DNA of 50,407 bases from Lachnospiraceae bacterium (GTDB lineage Bacteria; Bacillota; Clostridia; Lachnospirales; Lachnospiraceae), in assembly GCA_024403355.1 (NCBI GenBank), contig JAKSRW010000022.1, positions 1-50,407 of the forward strand, given 5' to 3'. The translations under genes and the position numbers were made by a program. Below the pieces are notes generated by a model. The model was not told the origin of the DNA. It saw only the letters and a program-made list of their open reading frames with translations, and made no database searches. Below are positions 43,849-50,407 of this stretch, piece by piece; the stretch's first letter is position 1; each line of letters begins with the position of its first letter.

Positions 43849-43886
43849 ACGCGGATGCGCCTGCCTGGCATGTCCGCGTTTTTATT
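43849..43886 (+). terminator. Riboswitch expression-platform terminator
   Basis: ACGCGGA (43849-43855) and TCCGCGT (43873-43879) pair perfectly, with further pairing inside, followed by TTTTTATTT. Placed 17 bases after the aptamer, as expected for TPP-controlled termination. Confidence 0.8.
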
Positions 43887-44296
43887 TGTTTCCAAGCGGT
43901 GTGCCGGGGGCACCACCTTACATCGCTATAGAAATGGTACGGCTATTCGTATCGATATCGCCTGTTAGGGCGAAGGCGCCGGGAATACGGATTATTGATA
44001 GTGACGGTAGAAAAATGATTTCTGCGGCCGCTGTATTTGCTGTACTACCGGTGCGTGAAAATCACATACAGCATCTACTGCGAGGCAGCTTTTTCTAATG
44101 GGTCGGGAGCAAAGCAGATTGCAAATATCCTGACTGTATTTGAAGCTGTTATAATCCGTAAAAAAGCTTTCAAAATAATATGGCGAAGGAGCGGATCTGG
44201 TAGATGAGTCCTCGGATAATCTGTATTATATGGATTTATCAGAGAATGGTTTGATTTTCATTTGCTTACAGATGCTCCTTGAAAAAAGGAGAAAAC
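43887..44296. other. Leader region between riboswitch and thiW without a clear gene
   Basis: About 400 bases. A 70-codon frame (43886-44098) and a second open stretch in another frame (about 44050-44190) are present. Neither has a ribosome site or a family I recognise, and the change of frame suggests a decayed gene. AAAGGAG before thiW is the only clear signal. Confidence 0.4.
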
Positions 44297-44806
44297 ATGA
44301 ACAAAAACGTAAAAAAACTAACATTAACAGCAATTTTTGCAGCCATTGCGGTAGTCGGATCAATCTTTGTATCATTCCCTTTATTTGGGTCGAAATGTGC
44401 ACCCATTCAGCACATGGTTAATGTATTTTGTGCAATATTCGTCGGACCCTGGTACGGACTTGGATGTGCGTTTGTTGCAAGCCTGATTCGTAATATTTTT
44501 GGAATCGGAACACTTTTAGCTTTCCCCGGCAGTATGTGCGGAGCTTTGCTTGCAGGACTGATTTACAAGATTATCAAGAAGAGATGGGGCGCATACATCG
44601 GCGAGGTATTCGGTACATCGGTTATCGGCGGCATGCTTTCATATCCCATGGCGGTCTTATTAATGGATAATGCGACAGCGACACTTTTTACTTATGTAAT
44701 CCCCTTCCTTATCAGTACAGCGGTAGGAACCATCATTGCAATTGTAATTGTCGAGGTTATGGCAAAGATGGGTGTACTCGGAAGATTGAAGAACATGCTG
44801 ATGTAA
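44297..44806 (+). CDS. thiW: ThiW, substrate-binding component of a thiazole ECF transporter
   Basis: 169 residues with about five hydrophobic segments. The family landmarks GSKCAPIQHMVNV and GIGTLLAFPGSMCGALLAG are present. ThiW is an energy-coupling-factor S component thought to take up the thiazole moiety of thiamine, working with a general EcfAAT module encoded elsewhere. AAAGGAG lies seven bases before ATG 44297 (an in-frame ATG at 44279 lies before that site). TPP-riboswitch control and following thiC and thiE-thiM genes fit thiamine salvage plus HMP synthesis. Confidence 0.9.
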   Translation: MNKNVKKLTLTAIFAAIAVVGSIFVSFPLFGSKCAPIQHMVNVFCAIFVGPWYGLGCAFVASLIRNIFGIGTLLAFPGSMCGALLAGLIYKIIKKRWGAYIGEVFGTSVIGGMLSYPMAVLLMDNATATLFTYVIPFLISTAVGTIIAIVIVEVMAKMGVLGRLKNMLM

Positions 44807-44894
44807 GGTCAAATGCCACTAAAAGGGCTTGACGGAATTTAGCAAAAGCTTACCGGAGACTGTGTTGATGTTAGTGCAGAAGTTATGCAATAAT

Positions 44895-44926
44895 CTAAAG
44901 CGTCAGCTAATTGCTGCGCTTTTAGC
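44895..44926 (+). other. Stable hairpin between thiW and thiC
   Basis: A 12-bp stem with two single-base bulges (CTAAAGCG-CAGC with GCTG-CGC-TTTAG), loop TAATT. No T-run follows, so it is not a simple terminator. It may be an mRNA processing or stability site that lets thiC be expressed differently from thiW. Confidence 0.4.
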
Positions 44927-45008
44927 ATGAGGTTGGATAAAATTTGCAAAATCTGAGATAATTGCAGTTTTGAACTATTAACAATACAGATGAAAGGATA
45001 CAGCAGCT

Positions 45009-46319
45009 ATGCAGAATTACACAACACAGATGGATGCCGCAAGAAAAGGCATTGTCACAAAGGAAATCGAAAAGGTAGCAGCAAAGGAGCAGATGGATGT
45101 AAATAAGCTAATGAAGCTTGTGGCAGAGGGAAAGGTAGCAATTCCTGCAAATAAGCACCATACATGCATCGAGCCCGAGGGTATCGGCAGCATGCTCCGT
45201 ACAAAGATTAATGTAAATCTTGGCGTATCAAGAGACTGCAAGGATTACGATATTGAAATGCAGAAGGTTATGAGTGCGGTAAATATGGGCGCAGAGGCCA
45301 TTATGGACCTTTCAAGCCATGGAAATACTCAGCCCTTCAGAACCAAGCTTACAAGTGAATGTCCTGCCCTTATCGGAACGGTTCCCGTATATGACAGCGT
45401 CATTCATTATCAGAGAGACCTTGCAACATTGACTGCCAAGGATTTCATTGACGTGGTTCGTCTCCATGCTGAGGATGGCGTGGATTTTGTTACACTTCAT
45501 TGCGGTATTACCAGAAAGACTATTGAGCAGATTAAGAAGCATAAGAGAAAGATGAATATCGTAAGCCGCGGCGGTTCACTGATTTTTGCATGGATGTCAA
45601 TGACCGGTCAGGAGAATCCCTTCTATGAGTACTATGATGAGATTCTTGAAATCTGCGAGAAGCATGATGTTACTATTTCACTCGGAGATGCATGCAGACC
45701 CGGCTGTCTTGCGGATGCTACCGACGTTTGTCAGATTGAGGAGCTTGTAAGACTCGGCGAACTTACAAAGCGTGCCTGGGAGCATAATGTTCAGGTTATG
45801 GTTGAGGGTCCCGGACATGTTCCGCTTGATCAGGTTGCCGCAAATATGAAGGTTCAGCAGACCATCTGTATGGGTGCTCCTTTCTATGTACTCGGACCTC
45901 TCGTTACGGATATTGCACCCGGCTATGACCATATCACGGCTGCAATCGGCGGTGCTGTTGCCGCTATGAACGGTGCGGCATTCCTCTGCTATGTTACTCC
46001 GGCAGAGCACCTTGCACTTCCTAATGTAGATGATGTTAAGCAGGGAATTATTGCTTCAAAAATCGCAGCTCATGCGGCTGATATTGCAAAGGGTATTCCC
46101 GGTGCAAGAGATATTGACGATAAGATGGCAGATGCGAGACGTGTTCTTGACTGGCCCGGTCAGTATGCCTGTGCACTTGACCCCGAGCATGCCAAGGAGA
46201 TTCGTGATTCAAGAAGCCCCGAGGATGACCACAGCGATACATGCTCGATGTGCGGTAAGTTCTGTGCGGTTCGAAGCATGAATAAGGCTTTAGCAGGTGA
46301 ATACATTGATATCTTATAA
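45009..46319 (+). CDS. thiC: Phosphomethylpyrimidine synthase ThiC
   Basis: 436 residues. ThiC rearranges aminoimidazole ribotide to HMP phosphate by radical-SAM chemistry. Features include [37 protein letters not shown], the histidines of [11 protein letters not shown], and the C-terminal cluster motif C-x2-C-x4-C (CSMCGKFC). This is the shorter, bacterial/archaeal form. ATG 45009 has GAAAGGA upstream. thiE-thiM begins inside its last codons. Confidence 0.96.
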   Translation: MQNYTTQMDAARKGIVTKEIEKVAAKEQMDVNKLMKLVAEGKVAIPANKHHTCIEPEGIGSMLRTKINVNLGVSRDCKDYDIEMQKVMSAVNMGAEAIMDLSSHGNTQPFRTKLTSECPALIGTVPVYDSVIHYQRDLATLTAKDFIDVVRLHAEDGVDFVTLHCGITRKTIEQIKKHKRKMNIVSRGGSLIFAWMSMTGQENPFYEYYDEILEICEKHDVTISLGDACRPGCLADATDVCQIEELVRLGELTKRAWEHNVQVMVEGPGHVPLDQVAANMKVQQTICMGAPFYVLGPLVTDIAPGYDHITAAIGGAVAAMNGAAFLCYVTPAEHLALPNVDDVKQGIIASKIAAHAADIAKGIPGARDIDDKMADARRVLDWPGQYACALDPEHAKEIRDSRSPEDDHSDTCSMCGKFCAVRSMNKALAGEYIDIL

Positions 46320-47670
46320 ATTATATGCTATTACGGACAGAAGCTGGCTGGCTGAGAACGAAAGTCTGGCTGAAGCAGTGGAAGACGCTATCTTAGGCGG
46401 TGCGACAATCATACAGCTTCGTGAAAAGCATTTGGATTACAATGAACTGAGGGAGCTGGCTCTTTCGGTTCAGAAGGTTTGTCAGAAATATAAGGTTCCG
46501 TTTATTATAAATGATAATGTGGAGCTGGCGGCAGAGATTGATGCGGACGGCGTTCATGTGGGACAGTCTGATACTTCGGTTGAAAAGGCTCGCAAGATTC
46601 TGGGTCCGGATAAGATTGTCGGAGCTACGGCAAAGACGGTTGAACAGGCAAAAACTGCCGAGGCTCAGGGTGCGGATTATCTCGGAAGCGGTGCAGTGTT
46701 TGGTACAACAACCAAGCTCGATGCAAAATTTATGACTATGGAGCTTCTGAAGGAGATTACTGCTTCGGTAAATATCCCTGTTGTTGCTATCGGGGGAATT
46801 ACGGCTGAAAATGTTGGCAAGCTTCGAGGCAGTCAAATAGCGGGACCTGCGGTTGTTTCCGGCATATTTGCAAAGAAAAACAAATGCCGTGCGGCACAGA
46901 ATATTATTAGTAATTTCTTCGGAAGACCTGTAATTCAGTGCATAACCAATCATGTTACCGTTAATTCTGTGGCAAACATGGTTCTTGCCTGCGGAGCGTC
47001 ACCTATTATGGCTCACAATATCCGCGAGGTGGCGGAGGTGCAGGAGAATGCAGCGGGACTGCTGCTTAATCTTGGCGCGACCGATGATTATGAGGCAATG
47101 AAGATTGCATACGCCAAGGCATTGGAGCTTGGGCATCCTGTGGTAATAGACCCTGTCGGGGTTTCTGCTATCGGCTTTAGACGAAGCTTTCTTGCAGAGC
47201 TTTTGGAAATAGGCTCGCCTTCATGTATCCGTGGAAATTATGCGGAGATTCGTGCGATATATGAAAACAGAATGACTGCAACGGGGCTTGAGGCATATGA
47301 AACTGTTCATGAGTCCGGAAAGCTTAATGAAGGAGCCACTGACATTGAAGAAGCTGCCTTAAAGCTTGCTGAAAGGCTTTGCTGTATAGTCGTAGCCTCT
47401 GGCGAAAAGGATATTATTACCGACGGAAATACTGTGGTATATGCAGAGTCGGGACATCCCATGCAGAAGTCGCTGACAGGTTCGGGCTGTATGCTTTCTG
47501 CGGCCATTATTTCCGAAATAGCACGTAATGCGGACAGCTTCGGAATTCTGCAGAATGCAGTAATGACCTGCAGACGTCTGGGGGATGCGGCGGCAGCGGC
47601 AGCAGAGCAGATAATAAAAGAAGAAAAAGGTATATTTAGCTTCCAGAGCTTATGGTTTGATTTAATTTAA
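46297..47670 (+). CDS. thiE-thiM: Bifunctional ThiE-ThiM fusion: thiamine phosphate synthase/hydroxyethylthiazole kinase
   Basis: 457 residues. Residues 1 to about 200 are ThiE ([50 protein letters not shown]), which joins HMP-PP and thiazole phosphate. Residues about 205-457 are ThiM ([35 protein letters not shown]), which phosphorylates hydroxyethylthiazole. The order is that of yeast THI6, and the fusion would hand over thiazole phosphate directly. The reading frame overlaps thiC by 22 bases with a GTG start (46297); TTG 46306 is an alternative. No thiD is in the window. Confidence 0.93.
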   Translation: MNTLISYKLYAITDRSWLAENESLAEAVEDAILGGATIIQLREKHLDYNELRELALSVQKVCQKYKVPFIINDNVELAAEIDADGVHVGQSDTSVEKARKILGPDKIVGATAKTVEQAKTAEAQGADYLGSGAVFGTTTKLDAKFMTMELLKEITASVNIPVVAIGGITAENVGKLRGSQIAGPAVVSGIFAKKNKCRAAQNIISNFFGRPVIQCITNHVTVNSVANMVLACGASPIMAHNIREVAEVQENAAGLLLNLGATDDYEAMKIAYAKALELGHPVVIDPVGVSAIGFRRSFLAELLEIGSPSCIRGNYAEIRAIYENRMTATGLEAYETVHESGKLNEGATDIEEAALKLAERLCCIVVASGEKDIITDGNTVVYAESGHPMQKSLTGSGCMLSAAIISEIARNADSFGILQNAVMTCRRLGDAAAAAAEQIIKEEKGIFSFQSLWFDLI

Positions 47671-47678
47671 TAATAATG

Positions 47679-47740
47679 ATACCGGCCGTCAGGGTCTGCT
47701 CATAAAAGAGCCGGCTTTTGCAGCCGGTATTTTTGTTTTT
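47679..47740 (+). terminator. Terminator of the thiamine operon
   Basis: ATACCGGC (47679-47686) pairs perfectly with GCCGGTAT (47723-47730), with an alternative inner CCGGC/GCCGG stem, then TTTTGTTTTT. Confidence 0.8.
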
Positions 47741-47758
47741 CAGGCTTTGTGAATCGTG

Positions 47759-47788
47759 TTGCGATTGCCCCTGACATTATGTTATAAT
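47759..47788 (+). promoter_or_regulatory. Promoter of the phosphoesterase gene
   Basis: TTGCGA (47759-47764), 18-bp spacer and TATAAT (47783-47788), leaving a leader of about 185 bases. Confidence 0.6.
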
Positions 47789-47882
47789 ACAGTTCGTTGT
47801 GATAATTTGTCTTTGAAGATATATTAATTGTAAGAGTTATTATGCATCTCGAGATATAAAGGCAGTAAAAGAATCTGGAGGA

Positions 47883-47935
47883 AGTTTGAAAATAAATTTT
47901 CAAACTGAAAGATTGGTGCAAAAATCGCACCAATC
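47883..47935 (+). promoter_or_regulatory. Two perfect hairpins in the phosphoesterase leader
   Basis: AGTTTGAAAA (47883-47892) with TTTTCAAACT (47897-47906), loop TAAA; and GATTGGTGC (47911-47919) with GCACCAATC (47927-47935), loop of seven. No T-run follows either. They stand directly before the repeated ribosome-site module. Confidence 0.55.
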
Positions 47936-47975
47936 TACTCCATGAGCAACTCATTACATTCGTTGCATTAGGAGG
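47932..47975 (+). promoter_or_regulatory. 44-bp leader/ribosome-site module, copy 1
   Basis: AATCTACTCC...ACTCATTACATTCGTTGCATTAGGAGG. It matches 48739-48782 at 38 of 44 positions and supplies the GGAGG site of the phosphoesterase gene. Confidence 0.6.
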
Positions 47976-47980
47976 AAAAA

Positions 47981-48700
47981 ATGGGGAAAATATTGTTTTT
48001 ATCGGATATTCACGGTAATATGCCGGCAGTACGCGCACTGGAAAAGGAAATGCAGAAAATACAGCCGGATGATGTATGGTTTGTCGGAGACGCAGTAGGT
48101 AAGGGACCCGAGAATGACAAGGCAGTGGACTGGGTGCGTGCGAACTGTAAGCATTACGTAAAGGGAAACTGGGATGACGGAATGTGCAAAAATTACCGTA
48201 CAAGAGAATATCCGGACATGGATTTTTTCTGGAAGCAGCTGGGTGAGGAACGCATTGTCTGGCTTGAAAGTCTGCCGTTTGAGGGAGAGCTTCTTGTCAG
48301 CGGACTCTGGTTCAGAATCGTGCACGGCAGGCCCTCTGACAGGCTATATCAGGCCTATGACAGCTGGGAGGAGCTTAATCAGGGCTTTAAATCAAAGGTT
48401 TTCGACCGGGTATTTAATGCTTATATCTGTGCTGACAGTCATATGCCTTATGTACGTGCCAGTCAGCTGGGCTATGCGATAAATACCGGCAGTGTGGGCA
48501 ATAGCCTTGGTATACCCAGGGTGCATGCTCTTTTACTGGAAGGTGAAATCGGAAGCAGCGAGCCTGCGCCTGTAAAATTTGATATACTTAGCATCCCCTA
48601 TGATAATAACGAGGCAATAGCGATAGCTGAGCAGTACCCTGAGCTTCCCCATTTGGATTCATACAGAAATGAGCTTCTGACGGGAATTTATTCAAGATAA
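47981..48700 (+). CDS. Calcineurin-like metallophosphoesterase (YfcE/MJ0936 type)
   Basis: 239 residues with the dimetal-site motifs in order: DIHGN, GDAVGKGP, GNWDDG, HGRP, and a late ADSHMPY where the family usually has GHTH/GHSH. Members hydrolyse phosphodiesters such as cyclic nucleotides, or phosphomonoesters. Cytosolic. GGAGG from the repeated module lies before ATG 47981. The ABC-F gene follows with its own copy of that module, suggesting parallel control. Confidence 0.88.
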   Translation: MGKILFLSDIHGNMPAVRALEKEMQKIQPDDVWFVGDAVGKGPENDKAVDWVRANCKHYVKGNWDDGMCKNYRTREYPDMDFFWKQLGEERIVWLESLPFEGELLVSGLWFRIVHGRPSDRLYQAYDSWEELNQGFKSKVFDRVFNAYICADSHMPYVRASQLGYAINTGSVGNSLGIPRVHALLLEGEIGSSEPAPVKFDILSIPYDNNEAIAIAEQYPELPHLDSYRNELLTGIYSR

Positions 48701-48738
48701 GCAATTAATATAGATTGCCGATTTGGGAAAAGTATGGT

Positions 48739-48782
48739 AATCTACTCCGTAAGAAACTCATTGTATTCGTTGTATTAGGAGG
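48739..48782 (+). promoter_or_regulatory. 44-bp leader/ribosome-site module, copy 2
   Basis: Matches copy 1 (47932-47975) at 38 of 44 positions. An imperfect hairpin ending in the same AATCT (AGATTGCC...GGTAATCT, about 48711-48743) precedes it, as in copy 1, although its stem sequence differs. Supplies the ribosome site of the ABC-F gene. Confidence 0.6.
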
Positions 48783-48786
48783 GAAA

Positions 48787-50340
48787 ATGAGCATTTTAAA
48801 TGTTGAGCACTTAAGCCATGGCTTTGGCGACCGTGCAATTTTTGAGGATGTATCTTTTAGATTATTAAAGGGTGAGCACATCGGACTTGTCGGTGCAAAC
48901 GGCGAGGGAAAGTCCACCTTTATGAATATTATTACCAATAGAATGATGCCTGATGAGGGTAAGGTTGAATGGGCGAAGAATGTACGTGCAGGCTATCTGG
49001 ACCAGCATACTGTGCTTGAGAAGGGTATGACTATACGCGATGTTTTGAAGAGTGCGTTTTCTTTTCTTTTTGAGCTTGAAGCCCGCCAGGATGTAATCTG
49101 TGCTGAAATGGGTGAAGCATCAGAGGAAAAGATGAATGAGCTGATGGAGGAGCTTGGTACTATTCAGGACCTTCTTATGGCACATGATTTTTATATGATT
49201 GATTCTAAGGTAGAGGAAGTGGGACATGCTCTCGGACTTGATGAAATCGGTCTGGAGAAGGATGTTTCAGAGCTTTCGGGCGGACAGCGTACAAAGGTTT
49301 TGCTTGGAAAGCTTTTGCTTGAAAAGCCTGATATTCTGCTTCTTGACGAGCCTACAAACTACCTTGATGAGGAGCATATTGCATGGCTTAAAAGGTATCT
49401 TCAGGAGTACGAGAATGCCTTCGTACTTATTTCCCATGATATTCCCTTCCTGAATTCGGTAATTAATCTGATTTACCATGTGGAAAACTGTCATCTGGAA
49501 AGATATGTTGGCGATTACGACCATTTTCAGGAGGTTTATGCGGTTAAAAAGGGCCAGCTCGAGGCGGCCTATAACCGTCAGCAGCAGGAGATTGCGGAGC
49601 TTAAGGATTTTGTTGCCAGAAACAAGGCGCGTGTTTCCACCAGAAATATGGCGATGTCCAGACAGAAGAAGCTTGACAGGATGGAGGTTATTGAGCTCGA
49701 CAGGGAGAAGCCAAAGCCCGAGTTTAATTTCAAGAATGCACGTACTTCCGGTAAGCTTATTTTTGAACTGAAGGACCTTATAATCGGTTATGAGGAGCCA
49801 CTTACCACAGCACTTAATTTTTCAATGGAGCGAGGCGAGAAGCTGGTATTAAAGGGCTCGAACGGTATAGGAAAGACGACTCTGCTTAAGAGTATTCTGG
49901 GCCTGATTCCGGCTATTTCGGGCAATGTTGAACAGGGTGATTATCTGGAAATCGGTTACTTTGAACAGGAAATGCCGGAGGGAAATACCAATACCTGTAT
50001 CGAAGAGGTATGGAAGGAATTTCCCGGATTTACCCAGTATGAGGTGCGTTCTGCACTTGCAAAATGCGGCCTTACAACAAACCACATTGAAAGTCAGGTT
50101 CGTGTACTCAGCGGTGGCGAGCAGGCCAAGGTGCGCTTATGCAAGCTTATGAACAGAGAGACAAATGTACTGCTTCTCGATGAGCCGACAAACCATCTTG
50201 ATGTTGATGCAAAGACTGAGCTCGCAAGAGCATTGAAAGAGTATAAGGGCAGTATTTTAATGATCTGCCATGAAACGGACTTCTATCAGGACTTTGCTAC
50301 AAGGGTTGTCGACTGCAAGGAGTTCTGCCTGAGGGCATAG
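48787..50340 (+). CDS. ABC-F family ATPase (YkpA/YbiT-like)
   Basis: 517 residues with two ABC domains and no membrane segment. Domain 1: Walker A GANGEGKS, signature LSGGQ, Walker B LLLDEPTNYLD. Domain 2: GSNGIGKT, LSGGEQ, LLLDEPTNHLD. The linker between them (about 235-300) is a charged helical pair with RNKARVSTRNMAMSRQKK, as in YkpA/YbiT. ABC-F proteins act on ribosomes, easing stalling or protecting against antibiotics. The frame opens at 48715, but AGGAGG before ATG 48787 sets the start. It comes 86 bases after the phosphoesterase gene. Confidence 0.92.
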   Translation: MSILNVEHLSHGFGDRAIFEDVSFRLLKGEHIGLVGANGEGKSTFMNIITNRMMPDEGKVEWAKNVRAGYLDQHTVLEKGMTIRDVLKSAFSFLFELEARQDVICAEMGEASEEKMNELMEELGTIQDLLMAHDFYMIDSKVEEVGHALGLDEIGLEKDVSELSGGQRTKVLLGKLLLEKPDILLLDEPTNYLDEEHIAWLKRYLQEYENAFVLISHDIPFLNSVINLIYHVENCHLERYVGDYDHFQEVYAVKKGQLEAAYNRQQQEIAELKDFVARNKARVSTRNMAMSRQKKLDRMEVIELDREKPKPEFNFKNARTSGKLIFELKDLIIGYEEPLTTALNFSMERGEKLVLKGSNGIGKTTLLKSILGLIPAISGNVEQGDYLEIGYFEQEMPEGNTNTCIEEVWKEFPGFTQYEVRSALAKCGLTTNHIESQVRVLSGGEQAKVRLCKLMNRETNVLLLDEPTNHLDVDAKTELARALKEYKGSILMICHETDFYQDFATRVVDCKEFCLRA

Positions 50341-50354
50341 AGTGAAAAATATAT

Positions 50355-50407
50355 AAGCTGCGGTAGCAGCGATTTTATAACGAGTGACAAGCGAAGCGGT
50401 CACGAGT
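50355..50407. repeat. Short interspersed repeat, copy C (fullest)
   Basis: The first half (50355-50379) is identical to 30-54; the second (50381-50407) matches 42149-42175 at 25 of 27 positions. Both halves carry short hairpins. The element may continue beyond the window. Confidence 0.65.

Noticed and set aside
43886..44098. 70-codon ORF after the TPP riboswitch as a gene
   Set aside because: No ribosome site at its start, begins within the terminator tail, and matches no family I know.
1..50407. CRISPR array, prophage or integron
   Set aside because: No regularly spaced repeats, integrase, terminase or structural phage genes were seen.

Overview
The window looks like a chromosomal segment of an anaerobic, moderately low-GC Firmicute, most likely a Lachnospiraceae-type Clostridium. 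The support is GGAGG-type ribosome binding sites, TTGACA/TATAAT promoters, intrinsic terminators, O2-sensitive enzymes (two-subunit class I fumarase, many Fe-S flavoproteins), a MutS2-like ATPase and a TPP-riboswitch thiamine operon. No rRNA, complete tRNA, CRISPR array, phage or transposase gene was seen.

Region 1 (1-12.7 kb) is a mixed set: a Cache-type chemotaxis receptor, ribokinase plus HAD phosphatase, a two-TM protein, a MerR-methyltransferase fusion, a MutS2-like ATPase behind an attenuator-like leader, a single-domain voltage-gated sodium channel of the NaChBac type, an HD-GYP phosphodiesterase and a tandem-GNAT protein. Region 2 (12.7-22.9 kb) is dominated by one 3116-residue helical protein of unknown function, followed closely by an alpha/beta hydrolase. 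Region 3 (22.9-25.2 kb, minus strand) pairs a TAXI-type binding lipoprotein with a GltS-type carrier and a 62-residue acidic protein.

Region 4 (25.3-38.4 kb) is the centrepiece. From a strong promoter and a structured leader run an LDH/MDH-family dehydrogenase with a malate-type specificity residue, HdrB, HdrC, HdrA, an MvhD/FlxD-like protein, two Fe-S proteins, an FAD/NAD(P)H oxidoreductase, a TfrB-like Fe-S subunit, a soluble FrdA/TfrA-like flavoprotein and an AspT/SucE-type carrier. Separately promoted two-subunit fumarase genes follow. Together they encode oxaloacetate to malate to fumarate to succinate, ending in export. The last reduction is predicted to be wired, without membrane anchors, to NAD(P)H and ferredoxin through a flavin-bifurcating HdrA. 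This is the candidate undescribed system.

Region 5 (38.4-43.7 kb) holds a 171-bp MITE-like element, secreted or membrane proteins of unknown role, an HSL-type esterase, a TIM-barrel isomerase and a 5'-truncated ATPase remnant. Region 6 (43.7-47.7 kb) is a TPP-riboswitch operon: thiW, thiC and a thiE-thiM fusion. Region 7 (47.7-50.3 kb) has a metallophosphoesterase and an ABC-F ATPase, which share a repeated leader/ribosome-binding-site module. A short interspersed repeat lies at both window ends and near 42.15 kb.

All calls come from reading the sequence and recalling family motifs. No database search, alignment program or RNA folding was run.
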